A DNA stretch of 64,000 bases. Origin: Streptomyces sp. YIM 121038 (GTDB taxonomy: Bacteria; Actinomycetota; Actinomycetes; Streptomycetales; Streptomycetaceae). Below the pieces are notes generated by a model. That model did no database searches. It saw only the letters and a program-made list of their open reading frames with translations, and was not told the origin of the DNA. Shown here piece after piece: positions 16,321 to 23,824 of the stretch (the first letter of the stretch is position 1; every line of letters begins with the position of its first letter). The stretch is from NCBI RefSeq assembly GCF_006088715.1, contig NZ_CP030771.1:7128001-7192000 (forward strand), written 5' to 3'. A program made the position numbers and the translations under genes.

Positions 16321-18609
16321 TTGGCCGCTTCGCCCACGAAGCGGCGGCACAAGGTCCGCCGAAGGACCGACATGTCACTCATCGGCGGCATCCGCCCGCC
16401 GATCGCCGTGCTGTCGGTCCTGCTCCTCGCCCTGGCGGGTGTCACCGCCCTCACCCTCGGCCGCGTCGGTCAGGACGCGGTACCGAAGGCCGTCAAGCAG
16501 TCCCAGCAGCACTTCGCCGAGGACGGCGCCATCGCCCTGCGCGCCTCCATCGACGAGTCCGTCACCGACCTGACCCGCACCGCGGGCCTGTTCAGCGCCG
16601 GCGACCCGGTGCCCGCCGACGCCGTGCTCGACAAGATCGGCAGCGTCTACCAGAAGTGGATGGGCACCGCCGTCGTCGAGATCCGGTCCGGCAAGCTCCT
16701 CGCCGCCCGCGGCGAGAACGTGCCGCTGGCCGCCATCGACCGCTCCACGCTCAAGGACGACGACGGCCTCCAGCCGCGCATGGTCCGCCTGGAGAACGGC
16801 GAGACCCGGCTGCTCGCCTTCGCGGTGCTCAGCTGGAAGGGCCAGCCGCAGCAGCTGCTCGTGGCCTCCACCAGCCTGCGCTTCCCCGGCATCAGCCTCG
16901 GCAACTTCCGCGCCATCGCCGTCGTCGGCCAGGACGGCAACGTCCTGAGCACCGACGGCATCCCCGAGCCCGAGCAGGTGCTCACCGACCTCCAGCGCAA
17001 GGAGGTCAAGCAGTCCAACAAGCAGCTCAACGCGTTCGCCAAGGCCGCCGCGAAGAAGTCGCGCCAGCACCCCCTGTCGGCCAAGGAGCCCGGCTCCGGC
17101 GGCTACAAGGGCGTCAGCGGCTACCTCATCGGTGACAGCTTCCTCAGCGAGCGGTCCGTCGCCGGCTACGCCACCCTCGCCGCCCCCGAACCGGGCGAGC
17201 AGACCGTTGCCACCCGGCTCGGCCTCAGCGTCGTCGCCATGCAGCCCGTCGCCGAGGACGAGGACCGGGCCGACAGCTCCGCGTTCGGCCTGATCGCCGC
17301 GGGCGCCCTGCTGCTCATCGGCGGCGTCACGGTCTTCCTGCTCCTGCGCACCGTGCAGCGCCCGCTGATCCGGCTGTTCCTGGAGAGCCGCCGCCTCACC
17401 CGCGGCGACCTGAACCGCCCGGTGACCGTGCCCAGGTCCGGTGAGGCCGCCCGCATCGGCGCGGCCCTCGAACGGCTGCGCCGCCAGCTCCTCGGCGAGC
17501 CCGCCGCGGCGGACCAGAAGCCCGCGCGCCGCCGCAAGTTCGGCGCCCGCACCCTCCTCGCGGTCTGCGGCGTGCTCCTGCTCGTCTGGTCGGCGCCGCT
17601 ACTGCTCCTGCTCAACCGCGCCGGGGACGACGTCCAGGTGCCGCAGCAGCTCGTCAACGACCAGCGCGAGCGCACCGACACCCTCACCGACCGGGTCCGC
17701 CGCGCCCTCAACGAGGGCCACGCCGACCTCACCTCGGTGGCCTCCCTCATCGGCGCCCGCACCGAGCCCGACGACATGGGCAAGGTCCTCGACGGCACCC
17801 TGAACCAGCACAGCCGCTACCGCTCCCTGTACGTCCTCGACAAGGACGGCAAGGTCCTGTCGAAGGCGGGCCAGGACCCGCGCAGCCCCGCCGGCAAGGA
17901 GCCGTCCGACGAGGCCATCCGGGTGCTCGACGACGGCGGCAAGGAGCCGGTGATCATCGGCACCGCCGAGGTGCCGGGCCGCGGCGGCGCCGCCGTCGTG
18001 GGCGAGTTCCGCATCGACTTCCTCAACTCGCTGCTCAAGCGCCCCGGCCTCGGTGCGGTCCGCGTCGTCGACAAGGACCGCAAGGTGATCGGCGGCAACA
18101 CCGGCTACCTGGAGTTCGAGGGCCTGCCCAGCGGGCGCCTCAACGCGCTCGTCGAGGGCACCAGCCAGAAGGTCGGCCTCAGCCCCCGGCCCAGCGGCGT
18201 GCTCTACCGCGACGGCGGCGACATCCAGATCGCGGCCGCGGCCCCGTTCGTCGGCGGCGGTGCCGCCAAGGCGCTCGGCTGGACCGTGGTCAGCTGGCAG
18301 CCCGCCTCCCAGCTCCCGATCCCCGCGTACACGCTGCAGAACCGCACCGTCCTCGCGGGCATGCTCGGCGTCACCGCCGCCGCGGCCTGCCTCGGCTGGC
18401 TGCACATCGTCGTCGTACGGCCGCTGCGCAAGCTCGCCGACCAGGCGGAGGCGCTGGCCGACGGGGACCGCAAGACCGTCCTGTACCCGGTCCACCACGA
18501 CGAGGTCGGTGCCGTCACCCGCAGCCTGGAGCTCATCAGGCAGCAGCTGCCCACGGGCGCGCAGCGCAAGCGGGACGGCGTGTCGGCGCCGCTCGCCGGA
18601 AGGAACTGA
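16321..18609 (+). CDS. Membrane receptor with two extracellular sensor modules and two HAMP domains, no output domain
   Basis: 762 aa. The architecture is duplicated: helix about 27-45, extracellular domain about 46-320, helix about 322-345, HAMP about 346-395; then helix about 411-432, a second extracellular domain, helix about 676-700 and a second HAMP (VVRPLRKLADQAEALADGD) to about 750. The C-terminus stops after the second HAMP, with no kinase, cyclase or methyl-accepting domain. It may pass a signal through a partner or scaffold the PGA machinery. TTG 16321 is chosen because GGAGAGGAG lies 8 bases upstream. It precedes pgsB by 6 bases, so the two are cotranscribed. Confidence 0.75.
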   Translation: MAASPTKRRHKVRRRTDMSLIGGIRPPIAVLSVLLLALAGVTALTLGRVGQDAVPKAVKQSQQHFAEDGAIALRASIDESVTDLTRTAGLFSAGDPVPADAVLDKIGSVYQKWMGTAVVEIRSGKLLAARGENVPLAAIDRSTLKDDDGLQPRMVRLENGETRLLAFAVLSWKGQPQQLLVASTSLRFPGISLGNFRAIAVVGQDGNVLSTDGIPEPEQVLTDLQRKEVKQSNKQLNAFAKAAAKKSRQHPLSAKEPGSGGYKGVSGYLIGDSFLSERSVAGYATLAAPEPGEQTVATRLGLSVVAMQPVAEDEDRADSSAFGLIAAGALLLIGGVTVFLLLRTVQRPLIRLFLESRRLTRGDLNRPVTVPRSGEAARIGAALERLRRQLLGEPAAADQKPARRRKFGARTLLAVCGVLLLVWSAPLLLLLNRAGDDVQVPQQLVNDQRERTDTLTDRVRRALNEGHADLTSVASLIGARTEPDDMGKVLDGTLNQHSRYRSLYVLDKDGKVLSKAGQDPRSPAGKEPSDEAIRVLDDGGKEPVIIGTAEVPGRGGAAVVGEFRIDFLNSLLKRPGLGAVRVVDKDRKVIGGNTGYLEFEGLPSGRLNALVEGTSQKVGLSPRPSGVLYRDGGDIQIAAAAPFVGGGAAKALGWTVVSWQPASQLPIPAYTLQNRTVLAGMLGVTAAAACLGWLHIVVVRPLRKLADQAEALADGDRKTVLYPVHHDEVGAVTRSLELIRQQLPTGAQRKRDGVSAPLAGRN

Positions 18610-18615
18610 ACCGCC

Positions 18616-20469
18616 GTGTACTTCCTCTTCACCGTCCTCGTGGTGTGCTGCGCCGTCCTGCTGGTCGCCGGGGTGATCGAGCAGCGGCGGCACTTCACGA
18701 ACCTGGAGCACATACCGACGCGGGTGCTCGTCAACGGCATCCGCGGCAAGAGCTCCATCACCCGCCTGTGCGCGGGCGCGCTGCGCGGCGGCGACCTGAC
18801 CACCGTCGCCAAGACCACCGGCACGGCCGCCCGGTTCATCCACCCGGACGCCACCGAGGAGCCGGTCTACCGCAAGTTCGGCATCGCCAACGTCGTCGAG
18901 CAGATCGGCATCGTGCGCCGCGCGGCGGCGTACAACCCGGACGCCCTGGTCATCGAGTGCATGGCGGTCATGCCCGCGCTCCAGGAGATCAACCAGTCCA
19001 AGCTGATCCGCTCCACCATCGGCGTGCTCTGCAACGTCCGCGAGGACCACCTCGCCGAGATGGGCCCCACCCTCGACGACGTGGCGCGCTCCCTGTCCCG
19101 CTCCATGCCGGAGAACGGCATCTGCGTCACCGCGGAGAAGGACCGCTTCGACATCCTCAAGGAGGAGGCCGACGCCCGGAACTGCGAGCTGATCTACGCC
19201 GACCCCGAGACGGTCACCGACGACGAGCTGCGCGGCTTCAGCTGGTTCACCTTCAAGGAGAACGTGGCGATCGCGCTCAAGGTCGCCGAACTCCTCGGCG
19301 TCGGCCGCGAGGTCGCCCTCCAGGGCATGTACGACGCCCCGCCGGACCCCGGTGTCCTCTCCGTCGAGCGGTACGTCACCGAGGACCACAAGAAGCTCCG
19401 CTTCGCCAACGTCTTCGCGGCCAACGACCCCGAGTCGACGCTGATGAACATCAACCAGCTGCTCGACCTCGGCGCGATCCACCGCCCGCTGAACGTCGTC
19501 ATCAACTGCCGCCCCGACCGCGTCGAGCGCAACGGTCAGATGGGCGAGATCATCCCCGACCTCCAGCCGGAGAAGGTCTTCGTCATCGGCCACCCCGCCA
19601 AGAGCGCCATCGACGCCATCCCCGCCGAGTGGCGCTCGCGCGCCGTCGACCTCGGCGGTGACCGGCGCGACCCCGAGGAGTTCATGGGGCAGCTGCTCGG
19701 CCAGCTCGGCCCGGACTCCTCGCTCGTCGCCATCGGCAACATCCACGGCCAGGGCGAGGTGCTCCTGGAGCACCTCGCCGAACTCCCCGCCGACGAGAGC
19801 GAGGACCCGGCCACCGCACCGGCGGCCGCCCCCGCGCAGGGTGCCGCGCCCGCCGAGGGCGTCGTGGAGCGGACCCAGCCGACCCCGCTGTACGAGCCGC
19901 ACATCGACCCGTACCAGCACTACCCGGAGGCGTACGAGAACCGCTACGCCCACCACCAGCTGACGCCCGCCGCGGCCGTGCACGTGCCCGCCCAGCGGAC
20001 GGCGGAGCAGCCGTACGGCCACCAGTACCAGCACGAGCAGCAGCAGTACGACCAGCACCAGCAGCACCAGCAGTACGCCCAGCAGCAGTACGCCCAGCAG
20101 TACCAGCAGCACGAGCAGCAGGCGTACGCCCAGCAGCAGAACCAGCAGCCGTACGACCACCAGCCGTACGACCAGCAGCCCGGGCAGCAGCAGTACGACG
20201 CGCCGTACGCGGCGCAGGGCCACCCCGGTCACCAGCAGGACGCGTACGCCGCCCACGACCCCTACGGCCAGCAGGCCGCCTACGCGTCCGCGCCCCAGGG
20301 AACGGCGACTCCCCACGAGGCGTCCTACCCGTCGCACGAGGCCCAGCCGCCCCGCCAGCCCGAGCCGGAAGAGGTCCGGCCCCGCGGCCTGTTCGAGCCG
20401 CGCGTTCCGCCCGTTTCCCCCGCCGCCGACGACACGCAGCAGTGGCACAGCCCAGGAGAGCCCCGTTGA
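18616..20469 (+). CDS. pgsB: Poly-gamma-glutamate synthase PgsB/CapB with long Gln/Tyr/His-rich tail
   Basis: 617 aa. A membrane anchor at residues 1-20 is followed by a Mur-ligase-like amide ligase: P-loop G41-I-R-G-K45-S-S, NVREDHLAEMGPT and FAANDPESTLMNI. CapB/PgsB activates glutamate with ATP and extends the gamma-linked chain at the inner membrane together with CapC. The catalytic part ends near residue 394, the usual family length. The extra 220 residues are Ala/Pro-rich and then extremely rich in Gln, Tyr and His, which the family normally lacks. GTG 18616 lies 6 bases after the upstream stop; the 3' end overlaps pgsC by 4 bp. Confidence 0.88.
   Translation: MYFLFTVLVVCCAVLLVAGVIEQRRHFTNLEHIPTRVLVNGIRGKSSITRLCAGALRGGDLTTVAKTTGTAARFIHPDATEEPVYRKFGIANVVEQIGIVRRAAAYNPDALVIECMAVMPALQEINQSKLIRSTIGVLCNVREDHLAEMGPTLDDVARSLSRSMPENGICVTAEKDRFDILKEEADARNCELIYADPETVTDDELRGFSWFTFKENVAIALKVAELLGVGREVALQGMYDAPPDPGVLSVERYVTEDHKKLRFANVFAANDPESTLMNINQLLDLGAIHRPLNVVINCRPDRVERNGQMGEIIPDLQPEKVFVIGHPAKSAIDAIPAEWRSRAVDLGGDRRDPEEFMGQLLGQLGPDSSLVAIGNIHGQGEVLLEHLAELPADESEDPATAPAAAPAQGAAPAEGVVERTQPTPLYEPHIDPYQHYPEAYENRYAHHQLTPAAAVHVPAQRTAEQPYGHQYQHEQQQYDQHQQHQQYAQQQYAQQYQQHEQQAYAQQQNQQPYDHQPYDQQPGQQQYDAPYAAQGHPGHQQDAYAAHDPYGQQAAYASAPQGTATPHEASYPSHEAQPPRQPEPEEVRPRGLFEPRVPPVSPAADDTQQWHSPGEPR
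20023..20285 (+). repeat. Gln/Tyr/His-codon repeat tract in pgsB
   Basis: Imperfect tandem CAG/TAC/CAC codons, with units such as CAGCAGTACGCC recurring, encode the low-complexity tail of PgsB at about residues 470-557. The tract is a likely site of copy-number change. Confidence 0.85.
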
Positions 20470-20948
20470 TCCCCTCCGTCCTCACCCCCGAGATCGCCGC
20501 GATCGGGATCGCGCTCGGGCTGCTCTTCTCCCTGGTCTGCTATCTGACGACCAACCTCTCGCCCGGCGGCATGATCACCCCGGGCTGGCTCGCGCTGACC
20601 CTCGTCGAGGACCTCCAGCGCGCCGCCATGGTGGTCGGCGTCACCGTCCTCACCTACGTCTGCACGCTGCTCATGCAGCGCTTCATCATCCTGTACGGCA
20701 AGCGCCTGTTCGCCGCGGTCGTCCTGACCGGTGTGGTGCTCCAGGCCACGGTGATGATCGTGCTCTCGATCGAGTTCCCGCTGATGTACAGCAACCAGAC
20801 CCTCGGCTTCATCGTGCCGGGCCTGATCGCCTACCAGCTCGTGCGCCAGCCCAAGGGCCCCACCCTGCTCGCCACGGGCTCGGTGACGCTCATGGCCTAC
20901 GTCGTCCTCACCGCCGGGATTCTCCTCGGCTTCATGCCGTCCGCCTGA
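20466..20948 (+). CDS. pgsC: Poly-gamma-glutamate biosynthesis protein PgsC/CapC
   Basis: 160 aa, about five membrane helices. The CapC signature TTNLSPGGMITPGWLAL is near the N-terminus, and LGFIVPGLIAYQLVRQP falls in the last third. CapC forms the membrane complex with CapB that polymerises and passes the chain. The start is TTG 20466, overlapping the pgsB stop (TTGA), with AGGAGAG 5 bases upstream. The overlap gives strict translational coupling with pgsB, as in known cap/pgs operons. Confidence 0.9.
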   Translation: MIPSVLTPEIAAIGIALGLLFSLVCYLTTNLSPGGMITPGWLALTLVEDLQRAAMVVGVTVLTYVCTLLMQRFIILYGKRLFAAVVLTGVVLQATVMIVLSIEFPLMYSNQTLGFIVPGLIAYQLVRQPKGPTLLATGSVTLMAYVVLTAGILLGFMPSA

Positions 20949-20974
20949 CCTCGGCCTGACTTCCGGAGCCACAC

Positions 20975-22048
20975 ATGCCGCCCAAGAAGAAGCGCCCCGC
21001 CCTCCACGCCGCGACCGTGCTCGCCCTGCTCGCCGGCAGCGCCTTCCTGACCGTCGAACTGCGCAAGGACGAACAGGACAAGGCGCCCGAGGTGCAGGCC
21101 GTCACCGACACCCCCGGCCGTCTCAGCAACGGCGCCTCGGCGCAGGGCGGCAAGCAGTCCTGGGAGCGGCTGCGCAACCCCGACCGCTCCGTGCTGCGCA
21201 CCGAGGGCGGCAAGGTGCTCGCCACCTTCACCGACGGGGCCCGCGCCGCGACCCTCACCGGGCCGAGCCGCACCTTCACCGAGCCCGCCAACACCAAGTC
21301 CCGGGTCGTCACCGAGGACTGGGTGCGGCTGATGCCCGAGGTGTGGCGCAAGGGCGCGGAGAAGGAGAAGTGGTTCAAGGACTGGTACAAGCAGTTCGCG
21401 GGCAGCGAGGAGGACGACATCTTCGCCATGGCCTTCCAGTACGTCGAGGGGGCGCCCGTCAAGAAGGACGACGAGGGCATCGCCTACCGCGGCGACGCCA
21501 ACTTCGGGCCGCTGAACCCCAACGGCAGCGAGGGCAACGACCTGCGCGAGGAGCAGTCCGACTTCTACGACTACCTCGGCATCCCCTACACCTTCCGCGA
21601 CGGCACCACCATCCAGCCCGAGGCCAAGCGGGCCAGGTCCATGGACTGCTCCGGCTTCATCCGCACCATCTTCGGCTACCGCGCGCGGTACCCCCTGATG
21701 TCCTCCGACACCGCCGGTGACGGGCTTCCCCGCACCGCCAACGGCATGGCCCGCGGCAAGGTCGGCACGGACGTCATCAAGCTGAAGGGGGTCGGCGCGG
21801 CCGACCGCCCCAAGACCATCGACGTCATCCAGCCCGGGGACCTGGTCTTCTTCAAGCTCGACGCGCGGACGAAGCAGCGGCTCGACCACGTGGGGATCTT
21901 CCTCGGCCACGATGCGGACGGCCACAAGATCTTCATCTCCAGCCGCGAGGAGGTCAACGGGCCGACGATCGGCGACAAGGGCGGCACGTCCCGCCTGGAC
22001 GGCAACGGGTACTACGCCTCGACCCTGCGCAGCGCCAAGCGCCTCTAG
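20975..22048 (+). CDS. Secreted NlpC/P60-family cysteine peptidase of the PGA locus
   Basis: 357 aa. A basic N-terminus and one hydrophobic segment (VLALLAGSAFLTV) form a signal anchor without a lipobox. The C-terminal half is an NlpC/P60 domain with the nucleophile Cys225 in MDCSGFIR and the His305 in RLDHVGIFLG. These enzymes cut gamma-D-glutamyl bonds in peptidoglycan. Its place 26 bases after pgsC suggests it acts on gamma-linked polyglutamate, either releasing it or linking it to the wall, in place of the unrelated CapD transpeptidase. The region between residues 30 and 190 has no recognised domain. Confidence 0.78.
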   Translation: MPPKKKRPALHAATVLALLAGSAFLTVELRKDEQDKAPEVQAVTDTPGRLSNGASAQGGKQSWERLRNPDRSVLRTEGGKVLATFTDGARAATLTGPSRTFTEPANTKSRVVTEDWVRLMPEVWRKGAEKEKWFKDWYKQFAGSEEDDIFAMAFQYVEGAPVKKDDEGIAYRGDANFGPLNPNGSEGNDLREEQSDFYDYLGIPYTFRDGTTIQPEAKRARSMDCSGFIRTIFGYRARYPLMSSDTAGDGLPRTANGMARGKVGTDVIKLKGVGAADRPKTIDVIQPGDLVFFKLDARTKQRLDHVGIFLGHDADGHKIFISSREEVNGPTIGDKGGTSRLDGNGYYASTLRSAKRL

Positions 22049-22070
22049 CGGCGGGCCGCTGGGAACGGGG

Positions 22071-22201
22071 GCTCCGCCGCTACCGCGGCGGGCCTCTCCC
22101 ACCCGCCCACCCGCATCACCCCGGCTTCGCGGGCCGGGCCCGCGGCGGGGCAGCTCCCCGTCTCCGCTGTGGGCCATCGTCCCGCTGGGCGGGACGGGTG
22201 G
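22071..22201. repeat. Dispersed intergenic repeat with hairpins
   Basis: 22071-22112 contains GCCGCTACCGCGGCGG followed by CTCCCACCCGCCCACCC. Inverted relatives occur at about 28484-28525, 28588-28636 and 28687-28735. A second element at 22174-22201 folds into a CGTCCCGC/GCGGGACG hairpin with a 3-base loop and can end transcription for the convergent neighbours. These look like short non-coding repeats scattered between genes. Confidence 0.65.
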
Positions 22202-22237
22202 GCACAGCCCCAGGTGCCGCCCGGCCGTGGGGTGGGG

Positions 22238-22612
22238 CTAAGGGGCCGGGCGGACCGTGCGGGGGCCGACGCAGGTGGCGCCGTGGGCGGAGACCCGGGT
22301 GCGCAGGCCCCGGTCGGCCGTGACGACGACGCAGGGCCCTGCCACCTCGGCGACCAGTTCCACGATGCGGTCGTCCCCGCTCGCGGGCGCGGAGTCGACC
22401 CGCACCCCGGGCACCGAGGCCACCCCCCGGGCCAGCCCCTCCACCACGAGGACCACGTCCAAGGGCCCCGGCACCCCGTCAAGACCGCCCTCGGCATAGG
22501 GAACGAGCCGGTCCCGCAGCCGCTCCGCCGCCCCCTTCCGGTCCCGCCACCACCCGTCCGGCACGGACCCGACCACGTTCGCGGCATCCACCACAAGGGT
22601 CACTCTCTCCAT
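22238..22612 (-). CDS. Small PIN/NYN-type nuclease-like protein
   Basis: 124 aa. It begins with VTLVVDAANVVGS, the beta-strand and first acidic site of YacP/NYN and PIN-like nuclease folds. Further acidic positions lie in SGDDRIVELVAE and VVTADRGLRTRV, the latter being the second Asp pocket. These folds cut RNA with metal ions, but no activity is shown for this subgroup. ATG 22612 has only a weak ribosome-binding site. It is convergent with the NlpC/P60 gene and divergent from the propeller-like gene, so it stands alone. Confidence 0.72.
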   Translation of the reverse strand: MERVTLVVDAANVVGSVPDGWWRDRKGAAERLRDRLVPYAEGGLDGVPGPLDVVLVVEGLARGVASVPGVRVDSAPASGDDRIVELVAEVAGPCVVVTADRGLRTRVSAHGATCVGPRTVRPAP

Positions 22613-22702
22613 GCGGCAAGGGTCGCACGCCCGGGTACGGCCCCCCGGCCCACGCGCATTAGAGTGGGTCGTACCGCACCCACCCCTCGCCCCGGAAGCC
22701 GC

Positions 22703-23764
22703 ATGCCCCCAGCCCCCACCTCCTCGGCCGTGAACGGCGACTGGCTCATACGCGGACGCGACGGCCGGCTCTGCGTGTACGCCTTCGGCCCGGACGGCGG
22801 CACCGTCGAGTGCCGCACCGAGCGCTCCCCGGGCGGCCCCTGGACCGCCCCCCGCGTCGTCGGCGGCGACCAGCGCGTGCACCCGGTGCTCGCCGTCGCC
22901 CAGGGCGCCGACGCCTACGCCCACCTGGTCTCGTGGCGCCCCACCGTCCCGGGCGAGTCCGGCCTGGTCCACTCCACGCACTTCCAGCCGCACCTCGCGG
23001 CCCTGGACTGGAACCCCCTCGGCCACCCGAACAAGAAGGGCGAGCGCACCGGCACCCCCGCCGTCACCGTCGACGCCGAGGGCCGCGCCCATGTGTTCGT
23101 ACCGAACAGGGGCGGCGGAGTGAGCATGCGCGGCCAGAAGCAGCTCGGCGGCTGGGGGCCCTGGCGCGACCTCAAGGGCCAGGGCGTCCAGGGCGAACTG
23201 GCCGTCGTGACCGCCGAGTCGGGGCGCGTGGTGGCGTACGCGAGCACGCCGGACGTGATCCTGCGCTGGCGCCAGAGCGGTCCGGGCAAGGTCCCGGTCA
23301 TGGACGAGCCGCTGAAGGCCCGCGCCCGTCCGGGCACCCTGCGGGCCCTGGCCACCTCGGCGGAGCACACCACGCTCTTCTTCACGGACGAGGAGGGCGA
23401 CGTGTGCGCCTGGCGCGGGGACGAGGAGCCCGCGCGGCTGCTGCGCGCCGCGGGGCCGGGCCGCGTCGCCGCCGTGCGCTGCGAACTCGACGGCTACGAC
23501 TGTACGTTGCTGGCCCAGCGCGCGGACAGCGGCCGCGTCGCCTTCGCCGCGTACCCGACCGAGCTGGAGTCGGCGGGAGCCTGGTGGGCCGAGTCGGGCC
23601 CCGCCCTTCCGGTGGACGCGCGCCTCGCGCTCCGCGCGGACGCCGCGGGCCAGGTGGTCGCCGCGACCTTCGTGCCCGGCACCGACGACCTGCGCCTGAC
23701 CTACCGCAAGGACGAGCCGGGCCTTGCCCTGAAGGCGTGGGAGCAGCCGGTCACCGGCCGGTGA
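22703..23764 (+). CDS. Hypothetical protein with beta-propeller-like repeats
   Basis: 353 aa, no signal peptide and no membrane segment, so probably cytosolic. The sequence shows repeated blocks of about 45-50 residues with aromatic and acidic turns (VNGDWLIRGRDGRLCVYAFG, GTPAVTVDAEGRAHVFVPN, GWGPWRDL) that resemble tachylectin or PLL-type propeller blades. A carbohydrate-binding or scaffold role is possible but not shown. ATG 22703 has GGAAG 5 bases upstream. It ends at the terminator shared with fadB. Confidence 0.65.
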   Translation: MPPAPTSSAVNGDWLIRGRDGRLCVYAFGPDGGTVECRTERSPGGPWTAPRVVGGDQRVHPVLAVAQGADAYAHLVSWRPTVPGESGLVHSTHFQPHLAALDWNPLGHPNKKGERTGTPAVTVDAEGRAHVFVPNRGGGVSMRGQKQLGGWGPWRDLKGQGVQGELAVVTAESGRVVAYASTPDVILRWRQSGPGKVPVMDEPLKARARPGTLRALATSAEHTTLFFTDEEGDVCAWRGDEEPARLLRAAGPGRVAAVRCELDGYDCTLLAQRADSGRVAFAAYPTELESAGAWWAESGPALPVDARLALRADAAGQVVAATFVPGTDDLRLTYRKDEPGLALKAWEQPVTGR

Positions 23765-23776
23765 ACCGTACGGGAA

Positions 23777-23810
23777 GGGGCCCGGCCCGCCGACTGGCGG
23801 ACCGGGCCCC
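23777..23810. terminator. Bidirectional terminator between the propeller gene and fadB
   Basis: GGGGCCCGG (23777-23785) pairs with CCGGGCCCC (23802-23810), with an inner GCC/GGC pair. It lies between convergent stop codons. Confidence 0.78.
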
Positions 23811-23824
23811 TCGCGGTGTCTCCG

